A DNA stretch of 64,000 nucleotides from Ranitomeya variabilis. Lineage: Eukaryota > Chordata > Amphibia > Anura > Dendrobatidae. A model generated the notes under the pieces. It was not told where the DNA came from and made no database searches. It saw only the letters and a program-made list of their open reading frames with translations. The stretch is from NCBI RefSeq assembly GCF_051348905.1, contig NC_135238.1, positions 92,689,988 through 92,753,987 on the forward strand, read 5' to 3'. Positions within the stretch are counted from its first letter, which is position 1. Each line of letters starts with the position of its first letter. The position numbers and the translations under genes are program-made. Shown here one piece after another: positions 46,176 to 57,546 of the stretch.

Positions 46176-47237
46176 ACTCCTTGCACTACTCCTCCACTCA
46201 CCACCAAGCTGCCTGTGTATCCATGTAACCGCTGTAAAGCTGCCATGAGCCTATTGTTTGTTATTTTAGGCCTTTGATAGCCTGTCTGCGGTCCCTACTT
46301 TAAATACTCCTCCACTCACCACCAAGCTGCCTGCCCGTGTATCCATGTAACCGCTGTAAAACTGCCATGAGCCTATTGTTTGTTATTTTAGGCCTTTGAT
46401 AGCCTGTCTGCGGTCCCTACTTTAAATACTCCTCCACTCACCACCAAGCTGCCTGCCCGTGTATCCATGTAACCGCTGTAAAACTGCCATGAGCCTATTG
46501 TTTGTTATTTTAGGCCTTTGATAGCCTGTCTGCGGTCCCTACTTTAAATACTCCTCCACTCACCACCAAGCTGCCTGCCCGTGTATCCATGTAACCGCTG
46601 TAAAGCTGCCATGAGCCTATTGTTTGTTATTTTAGGCCTTTGATAGCCTGTCTGCGGTCCCTACTTTAAATACTCCTCCACTCACCACCAAGCTGCCTGT
46701 GTATCCATGTAACCGCTGTAAAACTGCCATGAGCCTATTGTTTGTTATTTTAGGCCTTTGATAGCCTGTCTGCGGTCCCTACTTTAAATACTCCTCCACT
46801 CACCACCAAGCTGCCTGCCCGTGTATCCATGTAACCGCTGTAAAACTACCATGAGCCTATTGTTTGTTATTTTAGGCCTTTGATAGCCTGTCTGCGGTCC
46901 CTACTTTAAATACTCCTCCACTCACCACCAAGCTGCCTGTGTATCCATGTAACCGCTGTAAAACTGCCATGAGCCTATTGTTTGTTATTTTAGGCCTTTG
47001 ATAGCCTGTCTGCGGTCCCTACTTTAAATACTCCTCCACTCACCACCAAGCTGCCTGCCCGTGTATCCATGTAACCGCTGTAAAACTGCCATGAGCCTAT
47101 TGTTTGTTATTTTAGGCCTTTGATAGCCTGTCTGCGGTCCCTACTTTAAATACTCCTCCACTCACCACCAAGCTGCCTGCCCGTGTATCCATGTAACCGC
47201 TGTAAAACTGACATGAGCCTATTGTTTGTTATTTTAG
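46176..47237 (+). repeat. hAT-2 3' tandem repeats, family 1
   Basis: About nine units of 118 or 122 bp, each beginning CTCCTCCACTCACCACC. The two lengths reflect a 4-bp CCCG present or absent after GCTGCCTG. Units are almost identical otherwise. Confidence 0.9.
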
Positions 47238-48260
47238 GCCTTCGAAGCCTGTCTGCGGTCCCTCCTTCCACTAGGCCTCCACTGACCAGACCACTGCTGC
47301 CCGTGTACCCCTGGAACCAATTTTAAAGTGCCTACAGCCAGCCCATTTTATTGTGTTAGGCCTTCGAAGCCTGTCTGCGGTCCCTCCTTCCACTAGGCCT
47401 CCACTGACCAGACCACTGCTGCCCGTGTACCCCTGGAACCAATTTTAAAGTGCCTACAGCCAGCCCATTTTATTGTGTTAGGCCTTCGAAGCCTGTCTGC
47501 GGTCCCTCCTTCCACTAGGCCTCCACTGACCAGACCACTGCTGCCCGTGTACCCCTGGAACCAATTTTAAAGTGCCTACAGCCAGCCCATTTTATTGTGT
47601 TAGGCCTTCGAAGCCTGTCTGCGGTCCCTCCTTCCACTAGGCCTCCACTGACCAGACCACTGCTGCCCGTGTACCCCTGGAACCAATTTTAAAGTGCCTA
47701 CAGCCAGCCCATTTTATTGTGTTAGGCCTTCGAAGCCTGTCTGCGGTCCCTCCTTCCACTAGGCCTCCATTGACCAGACCACTGCTGCCCGTGTACCCCT
47801 GGAACCAATTTTAAAGTGCCTACAGCCAGCCCATTTTATTGTGTTAGGCCTTCGAAGCCTGTCTGCGGTCCCTCCTTCCACTAGGCCTCCACTGACCAGA
47901 CCACTGCTGCCCGTGTACCCCTGGAACCAATTTTAAAGTGCCTACAGCCAGCCCATTTTATTGTGTTAGGCCTTCGAAGCCTGTCTGCGGTCCCTCCTTC
48001 CAATAGGCCTCCACTGACCAGACCACTGCTGCCCGTGTACCCCTGGAACCAATTTTAAAGTGCCTACAGCCAGCCCATTTTATTGTGTTAGGCCTTCGAA
48101 GCCTGTCTGCGGTCCCTCCTTCCACTAGGCCTCCACTGACCAGACCACTGCTGCCCGTGTACCCCTGGAACCAATTTTAAAGTGCCTACAGCCAGCCCAT
48201 TTTATTGTGTTAGGCCTTCGAAGCCTGTCTGCGGTCCCTCCTTCCAATAGGCCTACACTG
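47238..48260 (+). repeat. hAT-2 3' tandem repeats, family 2
   Basis: About nine units of about 121 bp opening GGCCTTCGAAGCCTGTCTGC. They share GTCTGCGGTCCCT, GCCCGTGTA and the period with family 1, so the two are diverged descendants of one repeat. Confidence 0.9.
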
Positions 48261-48376
48261 ACAAAGGTACACCTGACAACAGACACATGGACCTGTACGC
48301 ATGGCCACGGAAGATTACGTGTCCTTTGTGGCTCAATGGGTTAATGTATTGGATGCATGGTCCACACAGGGGACAG
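48261..48376 (+). pseudogene. Transposase-derived fragment 1 (catalytic region)
   Basis: Diverged copy of 43598-43711 of the transposase, from ACAAAGGT(A/G)CACCTGAC to TCCACA. This is the stretch around the first catalytic aspartate. It sits between repeat families 2 and 3 and is not an open coding unit. Confidence 0.75.
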
Positions 48377-48389
48377 CCTGCTAAGTCTG

Positions 48390-51300
48390 TCTGCAGTCCC
48401 TAATTCAAGTTGTTCTCAACTGAATAAAGCTGAGCTTCTACCTTCCGGCTCTGATTAACTGCTGTTTTTAAACACATTGGTGGTTCCGGCCTACTAACGG
48501 TGTCTGCCCCTGCCTGGTGTTGCCCTCAACTGAATAAAGCTGAGCTTCAACCTTCTGGCTCTCATTAAGTGTTTTTTAAAAAACAAAATGGTGGTTAGGG
48601 CCTACTAACGGCTTCTGCCCCTCCCTGGTGTTGCCCTCAACTGAATAAAGCTGAGCTTCTACCTTCCGGCTCTGATTAACTGCTGTTTTTAAACACATTG
48701 GTGGTTCCGACCTACTAACGGTGTCTGCCCCTGCCTGGTGTTGCCCTCAACTGAATAAAGCTGAGCTTCAACCTTCTGGCTCTCATTAAGTGTTTTTTAA
48801 AAAACAAAATGGTGGTTAGGGCCTACTAACGGCTTCTGCCCCTCCCTGGTGTTGCCCTCAACTGAATAAAGCTGAGCTTCTACCTTCCGGCTCTCATTAA
48901 GTGTTTTTTAAAAAACAAAATGGTGGTTAGGGCCTACTAACGGCTTCTGCCCCTCCCTGGTGTTGCCCTCAACTGAATAAAGCTGAGCTTCTACCTTCCG
49001 GCTCTGATTAACTGCTGTTTTTAAACACATTGGTGGTTCCGGCCTACTAACGGTGTCTGCCCCTGCCTGGTGTTGCCCTCAACTGAATAAAGCTGAGCTT
49101 CAACCTTCTGGCTCTCAGTAAGTGTTTTTTAAAAAACAAAATGGTGGTTAGGGCCTACTAACGGCTTCTGCCCCTCCCTGGTGTTGCCCTCAACTGAATA
49201 AAGCTGAGCTTCTACCTTCCGGCTCTGATTAACTGCTGTTTTTAAACACATTGGTGGTTCCGGCCTACTAACGGTGTCTGCCCCTGCCTGGTGTTGCCCT
49301 CAACTGAATAAAGCTGAGCTTCAACCTTCTGGCTCTCATTAAGTGTTTTTTTAAAAACAAAATGGTGGTTAGGGCCTACTAACGGCTTCTGCCCCTCCCT
49401 GGTGTTGCCCTCAACTGAATAAAGCTGAGCTTCTACCTTCCGGCTCTGATTAACTGCTGTTTTTAAACACATTGGTGGTTCCGGCCTACTAACGGTGTCT
49501 GCCCCTGCCTGGTGTTTCCCTCAACTGAATAAAGCTGAGCTTCAACCTTCTGGCTCTCATTAAGTGTTTTTTAAAAAACAAAATGGTGGTTAGGGCCTAC
49601 TAACGGCTTCTGCCCCTCCCTGGTGTTGCCCTCAACTGAATAAAGCTGAGCTTCTACCTTCCGGCTCTCATTAAGTGTTTTTTAAAAAACAAAATGGTGG
49701 TTAGGGCCTACTAACGGCTTCTGCCCCTCCCTGGTGTTGCCCTCAACTGAATAAAGCTGAGCTTCTACCTTCCGGCTCTCATTAAGTCTTTTTTAAAAAA
49801 CAAAGTGGTGGTTAGGGCCTACTAACGGCTTCTGCCCCTCCCTGGTGTTGCCCTCAACTGAATAAAGCTGAGCTTCAACCTTCTGGCTCTCATTAAGTGT
49901 TTTTTAAAAAACAAAATGGTGGTTAGGGCCTACTAACGGCTTCTGCCCCTCCCTGGTGTTGCCCTCAACTGAATAAAGCTGAGCTTCTACCTTCCGGCTC
50001 TCATTAAGTGTTTTTTAAAAAACAAAATGGTGGTTAGGGCCTACTAACGGCTTCTGCCCCTCCCTGGTGTTGCCCTCAACTGAATAAAGCTGAGCTTCTA
50101 CCTTCCGGCTCTGATTAACTGCTGTTTTTAAACACATTGGTGGTTCCGGCCTACTAACGGTGTCTGCCCCTCCCTGGTGTTGCCCTCAACTGAATAAAGC
50201 TGAGCTTCTACCTTCCGGTTCTGATTAACTGCTGTTTTTAAACACATTGGTGGTTCCGGCCTACTAACGGTGTCTGCCCCGCCTGGTGTTGCCCTCAACT
50301 GAATAAAGCTGAGCTTCAACCTTCTGGCTCTCATTAAGTGTTTTTTAAAAAACAAAATGGTGGTTAGGGCCTACTAACGGCTTCTGCCCCTCCCTGGTGT
50401 TGCCCTCAACTGAATAAAGCTGAGCTTCAACCTTCTGGCTCTCATTAAGTGTTTTTTAAAAAACAAAATGGTGGTTAGGGCCTACTAACGGCTTCTGCCC
50501 CTCCCTGGTGTTGCCCTCAACTGAATAAAGCTGAGCTTCTACCTTCCGGCTCTCATTAAGTGTTTTTTAAAAAACAAAATGGTGGTTAGGGCCTACTAAC
50601 GGCTTCTGCCCCTCCCTGGTGTTGCCCTCAACTGAATAAAGCTGAGCTTCTACCTTCCGGCTCTGATTAACTGCTGTTTTTAAACACATTGGTGGTTCCG
50701 GCCTACTAACGGTGTCTGCCCCTGCCTGGTGTTGCCCTCAACTGAAGAAAGCTGAGCTTCAACCTTCTGGCTCTCATTAAGTGTTTTTTTAAAAACAAAA
50801 TGGTGGTTAGGGCCTACTAACGGCTTCTGCCCCTCCCTGGTGTTGCCCTCAACTGAATAAAGCTGAGCTTCTACCTTCCGGCTCTGATTAACTGCTGTTT
50901 TTAAACACATTGGTGGTTCCGGCCTACTAACGGTGTCTGCCCCTGCCTGGTGTTGCCCTCAACTGAATAAAGCTGAGCTTCAACCTTCTGGCTCTCATTA
51001 AGTGTTTTTTTAAAAACAAAATGGTGGTTAGGGCCTACTAACGGCTTCTGCCCCTCCCTGGTGTTGCCCTCAACTGAATAATGCTGAGCTTCTACCTTCC
51101 GGCTCTGATTAACTGCTGTTTTTAAACACATTGGTGGTTCCGGCCTACTAACGGTGTCTGCCCCTCCCTGGTGTTGCCCTCAACTGAATAAAGCTGAGCT
51201 TCTACCTTCCGCCTCTGATTAACTGCTGTTTTTAAACACATTGGTGGTTCCGGCCTACTAACGGTGTCTGCCCCTGCCTGGTGTTGCCCTCAACTGAATA

Positions 51301-51585
51301 AAGCTGAGCTTCAACCTTCTGGCTCTCATTAAGTGTTTTTTAAAAAACAAAATGGTGGTTAGGGCCTACTAACGGCTTCTGCCCCTCCCTGGTGTTGCCC
51401 TCAACTGAATAAAGCTGAGCTTCTACCTTCCGGCTCTCATTAAGTGTTTTTTAAAAAACAAAATGGTGGTTAGGGCCTACTAACGGCTTCTGCCCCTCCC
51501 TGGTGTTGCCCTCAACTGAATAAAGCTGAGCTTCTACCTTCCGGCTCTGATTAACTGCTGTTTTTAAACACATTGGTGGTTCCGG
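48390..51585 (+). repeat. hAT-2 3' tandem repeats, family 3 (left part)
   Basis: About 29 units of about 110 bp with the core CTCAACTGAATAAAGCTGAG, in two alternating forms: one with TTAACTGCTG and GGTTCCGG, one with TTAAGTGTTTT and GGTTAGGG. Nearly every unit has an AATAAA hexamer on the + strand. Gypsy-B interrupts the array. Minus-strand frames of 75-76 codons are repeat products. Confidence 0.9.
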
Positions 51586-52303
51586 TGTCATGATCTCTGC
51601 AGGCAGAGATCATAGCAAGCCTATAGAGGGACAAGCTCTCGGAAGATGGAACTATACTGACCATGAACTAAGCCTGCCGCGCAACTAGAAATAGCCAGGT
51701 AGCATTTCCTATTTATCGCTAGATGCCCAGCTCTGGCCTAAGACCTAAATAGCTAGCAGAGGGAAATATAAGACCTGGCTCACCTCTAGAGAAATATTCC
51801 AAAGAAGACAGTAGCCCCCCACATATAATGACGGTGAGTTCAGATGAAACAACAAACGCAGCAGGAAAATAGTCTTAGCAAATTTGAGGTCCGCTTACTA
51901 GATAGCAGAAGACAGATAGTATACTTTCATGGTCAGCAGAAAAACACTAACAAAACACCATCCAGAGATTACCTTAAACTCTGGCATTAACTCATAACGC
52001 CAGAGTAGCAATCCCTGATCAACGAGAGCTTTCCAGACACAGTAACAAAACTTCAGCTGTGAACTGGAACAAATAGGCAAAACAAAACATGGACAAAAGT
52101 CCAACTTATCTAGTAGTAGTCTAGAAGCAGGAACAAGCACTGAGAGGCATCAGATAACATTGTTGACCGGCAAGAAACCACCAGAGAAATGAGCTTAAAT
52201 AGCGACACCCACTACTGATGGAACCAGGTGAAACAGGAAAGAGGATGACAAGTCCAATTCCACAAGCGGCCACCGGGGGAGCCCAGAATCCAAATTCACA
52301 ACA
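51586..52303 (-). repeat. Gypsy-B 3' LTR (718 bp)
   Basis: Shows no differences by eye from the LTR at 55676-56393. ATGATCTCTGC (51590-51600) and GCAGAGATCAT (51603-51613) form an 11-bp hairpin at the LTR's 3' end. The polypurine tract (52307-52318, minus strand) adjoins it. Confidence 0.92.
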
Positions 52304-52314
52304 GTACCCCCCCC

Positions 52315-55300
52315 TCAAGGAGGGGGCACCGAACCCTCACCAGATCCACCAGTGCGACCAGGATGAGCCCTATGGAAGGCACGAACAAGATCAGAAGCAT
52401 GAACATCAGATGCATTGACCCAAGAATTATCCTCCTGGCCGTAACCCTTCCAGTTGACCAGATACTGGAGTCTCCGTCTGGAAACACGAGAGTCCAAAAT
52501 TTTCTCCACAACGTACTCCAACTCACCCTCAACCAACACCGGAGCAGGAGGCTCAACTGAAGGTACCACAGGTACCTCATACCTGCGCAATAACGACCGA
52601 TGAAAAACGTTATGAATGGAAAAGGACGCAGGGAGGTCCAAACGGAAAGAAACAGGATTAAGAATCTCCAATATTCTATAAGGGCCGATGAACCGAGGTT
52701 TAAACTTAGGAGAAGAGACCCTCATAGGGACAAAACGAGAAGACAACCACACCAAATCTCCAACACAAAGCCGAGAACCAACACGACGATGACGGTTGGC
52801 AAAACGCTGAGTCTTCTCCTGGGACAACTTCAAATTGTCCATAACCTGCCCCCAGATGTGATGCAATCTCTCCACCACCGCATCCACTCCAGGACAATCC
52901 GAGGATTCCACCTGACCGGAGGAAAATCGAGGGTGAAACCCCGAATTACAGAAAAACGGGGACACCAAGGTGGAAGAGCTGGCCCGATTATTGAGGGCGA
53001 ACTCTGCCAATGGCAAAAAGGCAACCCAATCATCCTGGTCAGCAGAGACAAAACACCTCAGATATGTCTCCAGGGTCTGATTAGTCCGCTCGGTCTGGCC
53101 ATTAGTCTGAGGGTGAAAAGCAGATGAAAAAGACAAATCTATGCCCATCCTAGCACAGAATGCCCGCCAAAATCTAGACACAAATTGGGTACCTCTGTCA
53201 GAAACAATATTCTCAGGAATACCGTGCAATCGGACAACATTCTGAAAAAACAGAGGAACCAACTCAGAAGAAGAAGGCAACTTGGGCAGAGGAACCAAAT
53301 GGACCATTTTAGAGAAACGGTCACAGACCACCCAGATGACAGACATCTTCTGGGAAACAGGCAGATCTGAAATAAAATCCATCGAGATGTGTGTCCAAGG
53401 CCTCTTAGGAATAGGCAAGGGCAACAGCAGTCCGCTAGCCCGAGAACTACAAGACTTGGCCCGAGCACAAACGTCACATGACTGCACAAAGACTCGCACA
53501 TCTCGTGACAGGGAAGGCCACCAGAAGGATCTTGCCACCAAATCCCTGGTACCAAAAATTCCGGGATGACCTGCCAATGCAGAAGAATGTACCTCAGAGA
53601 TGACTCTGCTGGTCCAATCATCCGGAACAAACAGTCTATCAGGCGGACAACGATCCGGTCTATCCGCCTGAAACTCTTGCAAGGACCGCCGCAGATCAGG
53701 AGAAACGGCCGACAAAATTACTCCCTCCCTAAGGATACCTGTGGGTTCAGAATTACCAGGAGAGTCCGGGTCAAAACTCCTAGAAAGGGCATCTGCCTTA
53801 ACATTCTTAGAACCCGGTAGGTATGACACCACAAAATTAAAGCGAGAAAAAAATAAAGACCAGCGCGCCTGTCTAGGATTCAGGCGTCTGGCAGTCTCAA
53901 GATAAATCAAATTTTTGTGGTCAGTCAATACCACCACCTGATGCCTAGCCCCCTCGAGCCAATGGCGCCACTCCTCAAACGCCCACTTCATGGCCAAAAG
54001 CTCCCGATTCCCAACATCATAATTCCGCTCTGCGGGCGAAAATTTGCGAGAAAAGAAGGCACAAGGCCTAATGACGGAGCAGTCGGAACCTTTCTGCGAC
54101 AACACTGCCCCAGCTCCGATCTCCGAAGCGTCAACCTCAACCTGAAAAGGCAGATTCACATCAGGCTGACGCAACACAGGGGCAGAGGCAAAACGGCGCT
54201 TAAGCTCCTGAAAGGCCTCTACAGCATGAGGGGACCAATTAGCAACATCAGCGCCTTGTCTGGTCAAATCAGTCAGTGGTTTAACGACATCCGAAAAACC
54301 AGCAATAAATCGGCGGTAAAAGTTGGCAAAGCCCAAAAATCTCTGAAGACCCTTAAGAGAGGAGGGCTGAGTCCAGTCACAAATAGCTTGCACCTTGACG
54401 GGATCCATCTCAATGGAAGAGGGAGAAAAAATATACCCCAAAAAGGAAATTCTCTGGACCCCAAAAACGCACTTAGACCCCTTCACACATAAAGAATTAG
54501 ACCGCAGAACCTGAAAAACTCTCCTGACCTGCTGGACATGAGAGTCCCAGTCATCAGAAAAAATCAGAATATCATCCAGATATATTATCATAAATTTATC
54601 CAGAAAATCGCGGAAAATATCATGCATAAAAGACTGGAAAACTGAAGGGGCATTAGAAAGACCAAAAGGCATGACCAAATACTCAAAGTGGCCCTCGGGC
54701 GTATTAAATGCGGTCTTCCACTCATCCCCCTGCCTGATCCGCACCAAATTATACGCCCCACGAAGATCAATTTTAGAGAACCACTTAGCACCCTCTATAC
54801 GAGCAAACAAATCAGTAAGCAATGGCAATGGGTATTGATACTTAACAGTGATCTTATTCAGAAGCCGATAATCAATACATGGTCTCAAAGAGCCGTCTTT
54901 TTTTGAGACAAAGAAAAACCCAGCTCCCAAGGGAGAAAAAGATGGACGAATATGTCCCTTTTCCAAAGACTCCTTTATATATTCCCGCATAGCAGCATGT
55001 TCCGGCACAGACAGATTAAACAAACGACCCTTTGGATATTTACAACCCGGTATCAAATCTATGGCACAATCGCACTCACGGTGCGGAGGTAACGACCCAA
55101 GCTTGGGTTCGTCAAAGACGTCTTGCCCCTGAGATAGTGCCATCAAAGTTTTTTCTGCCTGAAGTTCCAAATGAGGTTCCTCATAAAGCAAGCCCAAGGC
55201 CAGAAAAAACGCATCCACATCGCGTAACGCAGGATCCCCTGCTGGCAATGAGAAGGCCCAATCTTGAGGGTCACCCCTGAGCAAGGAAATCACAATCCTA

Positions 55301-55515
55301 ACCTGCTGAGCAGGGTCTCCAGCTGAACGAGACTTCAGGGACAAATAAAGCTTACAATTATTTCGGAAATTCTGGAAGCTAGCTCTATTCCCTGTGAAGA
55401 ACTCCGGCAAAGGAATTCTCGGCTCAGATACCGGAACATGTACCACAAAATCTTGTAAATCTTGTACTTTCGTGATGAGATTATTCAAACCCGCAGTTAC
55501 ACTCTGGAGATCCAT
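52315..55515 (-). pseudogene. Gypsy-B coding region (fossil)
   Basis: One frame starting at the ATG complement 55513-55515 (MDLQSV, matching the Gypsy-A gag start). Parts in order: gag-like N-terminus, reverse transcriptase with YLDDIL, RNase H, HHCC-type integrase with a D,D-35-E core (MDFISDLP, VSDRGTQF, NGQTERTN) and a chromodomain ([12 protein letters not shown]). It resembles Gypsy-A closely throughout the shared parts. Treated as a fossil. Confidence 0.88.
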
Positions 55516-55664
55516 TATTGTCAGGTGCACACAGAGCCATACAGAGATTAGGAGGAGAGAGAGAAAAAAGACTGCAGCAAGGCAGACTGGAGGAAAAAAA
55601 AAAAAAACTCCAGCAGACTTCTTATAACTCTCCTTTCTCAACCTGGGTCTTTAACACTTTATGG

Positions 55665-55673
55665 GCCGGTCAA
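55665..55673 (-). other. Gypsy-B candidate self-primed primer-binding site
   Basis: On the minus strand TTGACCGGC lies two bases after the LTR and is the exact complement of GCCGGTCAA at 56253-56261 in the 5' LTR. Gypsy-A has the same spacing with different bases. Confidence 0.65.
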
Positions 55674-55675
55674 AC

Positions 55676-56393
55676 TGTCATGATCTCTGCAGGCAGAGAT
55701 CATAGCAAGCCTATAGAGGGACAAGCTCTCGGAAGATGGAACTATACTGACCATGAACTAAGCCTGCCGCGCAACTAGAAATAGCCAGGTAGCATTTCCT
55801 ATTTATCGCTAGATGCCCAGCTCTGGCCTAAGACCTAAATAGCTAGCAGAGGGAAATATAAGACCTGGCTCACCTCTAGAGAAATATTCCAAAGAAGACA
55901 GTAGCCCCCCACATATAATGACGGTGAGTTCAGATGAAACAACAAACGCAGCAGGAAAATAGTCTTAGCAAATTTGAGGTCCGCTTACTAGATAGCAGAA
56001 GACAGATAGTATACTTTCATGGTCAGCAGAAAAACACTAACAAAACACCATCCAGAGATTACCTTAAACTCTGGCATTAACTCATAACGCCAGAGTAGCA
56101 ATCCCTGATCAACGAGAGCTTTCCAGACACAGTAACAAAACTTCAGCTGTGAACTGGAACAAATAGGCAAAACAAAACATGGACAAAAGTCCAACTTATC
56201 TAGTAGTAGTCTAGAAGCAGGAACAAGCACTGAGAGGCATCAGATAACATTGTTGACCGGCAAGAAACCACCAGAGAAATGAGCTTAAATAGCGACACCC
56301 ACTACTGATGGAACCAGGTGAAACAGGAAAGAGGATGACAAGTCCAATTCCACAAGCGGCCACCGGGGGAGCCCAGAATCCAAATTCACAACA
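55676..56393 (-). repeat. Gypsy-B 5' LTR (718 bp)
   Basis: Reads TGTTGTG to ATGACA on the minus strand. TATTTAA (minus strand, 56285-56291) is a likely TATA box 30 bp upstream of the predicted RNA start at 56261. Confidence 0.92.
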
Positions 56394-56770
56394 TTCCGGC
56401 CTACTAACGGTGTCTGCCCCTGCCTGGTGTTGCCCTCAACTGAATAAAGCTGAGCTTCAACCTTCTGGCTCTCATTAAGTGTTTTTTAAAAAACAAAATG
56501 GTGGTTAGGGCCTACTAACGGCTTCTGCCCCTCCCTGGTGTTGTCCTCAACTGAACAAAGCTGAGCTTCCACATTCTGGCTTTCGGCCTATACTATCAGA
56601 TATTAAACTGCATTTGGCCTACTAGTGTGGTTAGGCCCTTGAAACAGTGTCTGCTGCTCTTGGGTTTGCTACTCCACTGAACAAAGCAATGCCGCCTGTT
56701 TAGTCCTGTTACCAATTTTGATCTGCATTTAGCCTACTTTATTCTTTGGCCCTATATCTGTTTCCTCATC
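56394..56770 (+). repeat. hAT-2 3' tandem repeats, family 3 (right part) and diverged units
   Basis: Two recognisable family 3 units continue after Gypsy-B. They pass into two or three degenerate units (CTGAACAAAGC, GGCCTACTA, GTGTCTGCTGCTC) that no longer match closely. Confidence 0.75.
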
Positions 56771-56815
56771 ATCCTGCCCATTGCCCAGCCACTGCTAGAT
56801 GAGTCTGCTGGTACA

Positions 56816-56940
56816 TTGACCTAGACCACTACATTCCCCTTGTACTCTACACAGCCAGAATCTGACCCTGCTGAAAGTAAGGTTCCCCTTCCCGCATATT
56901 ATACCACCTTACACAGGGACAAAGAGGAAGGTGCAGATGA
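56816..56940 (+). pseudogene. Transposase-derived fragment 2 (N-terminal coding)
   Basis: Diverged copy of about 42500-42620 of the transposase: shared steps are GACCACTACATT/GACCACCACATT, CA(G/A)AATC-GACCCTG and TATACCACC. It is too diverged to be a recent duplication. Confidence 0.65.
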
Positions 56941-56984
56941 AAGTGCAGGTTCCTTCATCAGGTGGGGGGGCATACTCGTTGGCG

Positions 56985-57130
56985 ACGTCACTGGCACAGG
57001 GCCACTCAGAGTACGCAAAAGTGTCACTGCTGGTGGGAGGCGCCCCCGCCATGCAAACACACCGCCGTACTTTGAGGGGCCCTGTGCCAGTGCCAATGCG
57101 AACGAGTGGGCCCCCCCTGCTTGCTCAGGA
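56985..57130 (+). other. Fragment resembling the transposase 3' flank
   Basis: Aligns with about 45735-45825: GCACAGGGCCACTCAGAGTA against ACTGGGTCCCTCATAGTA, then GTGTC, GGTGG, ACACACCG and GAGGGGCCCTG. Together with fragment 2 just upstream it looks like a second transposase gene reduced to its two ends. Confidence 0.6.
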
Positions 57131-57179
57131 TCACAGCACTTGCAACGTTGAAATACTTACCTCTCCCTGCTCCACCGCC

Positions 57180-57538
57180 ATGACGTAGTCCATGTTTCCT
57201 GGGCCCACTAAAACCTTGAACCAGCCCTACCCCCACAACTTTTGCCAAATGACCCCCAATTTCCAGTGCCCAACTATTATTATAAAGTTAATTAAGATTG
57301 ACAAGCTTCAGAAAACAAGAATGGATGTTTTTGGCAGTAAAATGTGCACTGTAGGTGTTTTCCTGGCCTCCACTCACTGCCGGCTATGCTTCCCCATTGA
57401 CTTGCATTGGGTTTCGTGTTTCGGTCGATCCCCGACTTTTAGCGATAATCGGCCGACTTCACTCGACTCGACTCTGGACTAAATCGGGTTTCACAAAACC
57501 AGACTCGATCTTAAAAAAATGAAAGTCGCTCAACCCTA
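57180..57538 (+). other. hAT-2 3' subterminal region and TIR
   Basis: Unique sequence with CCGACTT and CGACT repeats and AAATCGGGTTTC (the 5' end has GAAACCCGAT in the opposite sense), ending in the inverted TIR at 57527-57538. Confidence 0.75.
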
Positions 57539-57546
57539 TTGGACAC

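Larger units (their letters stand above)
51586..56393 (-). mobile_element. Gypsy-B, young Ty3/Gypsy chromovirus fossil
   Basis: 4808 bp, minus strand, with two 718-bp LTRs (51586-52303 and 55676-56393) that look identical by eye; target duplication TTCCGG at 51580-51585 and 56394-56399. It carries one long reading frame with gag-like, RT, RNase H, integrase and chromodomain parts. It is shorter than a complete element of this group and looks broken, with about one break. LTR identity points to a very recent insertion, the youngest event whose ends can both be seen here. Confidence 0.93.
37890..57538 (+). mobile_element. hAT-2, giant hAT transposon with complete termini
   Basis: 12-bp TIRs TAGGGTTGAGCG (37890-37901 and, inverted, 57527-57538), flanked by the 8-bp target duplication TTGGACAC (37882-37889 and 57539-57546), as expected for hAT. 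The length is 19,649 bp, about 14.8 kb without Gypsy-B, which is very long for a hAT element. Order: TIR, promoter, leader, 3.2 kb of 5' tandem repeats, transposase, 3' UTR, three 3' repeat families, transposase-derived fragments, subterminal region, TIR. It lies in the Gypsy-A coding region, so it is younger than Gypsy-A. Confidence 0.95.

Noticed and set aside
49242-51131. Minus-strand frames of 75-76 codons (VEAQLYSVEGNTR repeats)
   Set aside because: They are translations of the 110-bp tandem repeat and change with unit type; no start context or domain.
48390-51585. TACTAAC in every 110-bp unit as a splice branch point
   Set aside because: It matches the yeast consensus, but vertebrate branch points are loose and no acceptor AG follows at a suitable distance in a consistent way. 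Probably chance.
52600-55280. Plus-strand frames opposite Gypsy-B coding sequence (up to 191 codons)
   Set aside because: Shadows of the minus-strand polyprotein frame, with no recognisable domain.
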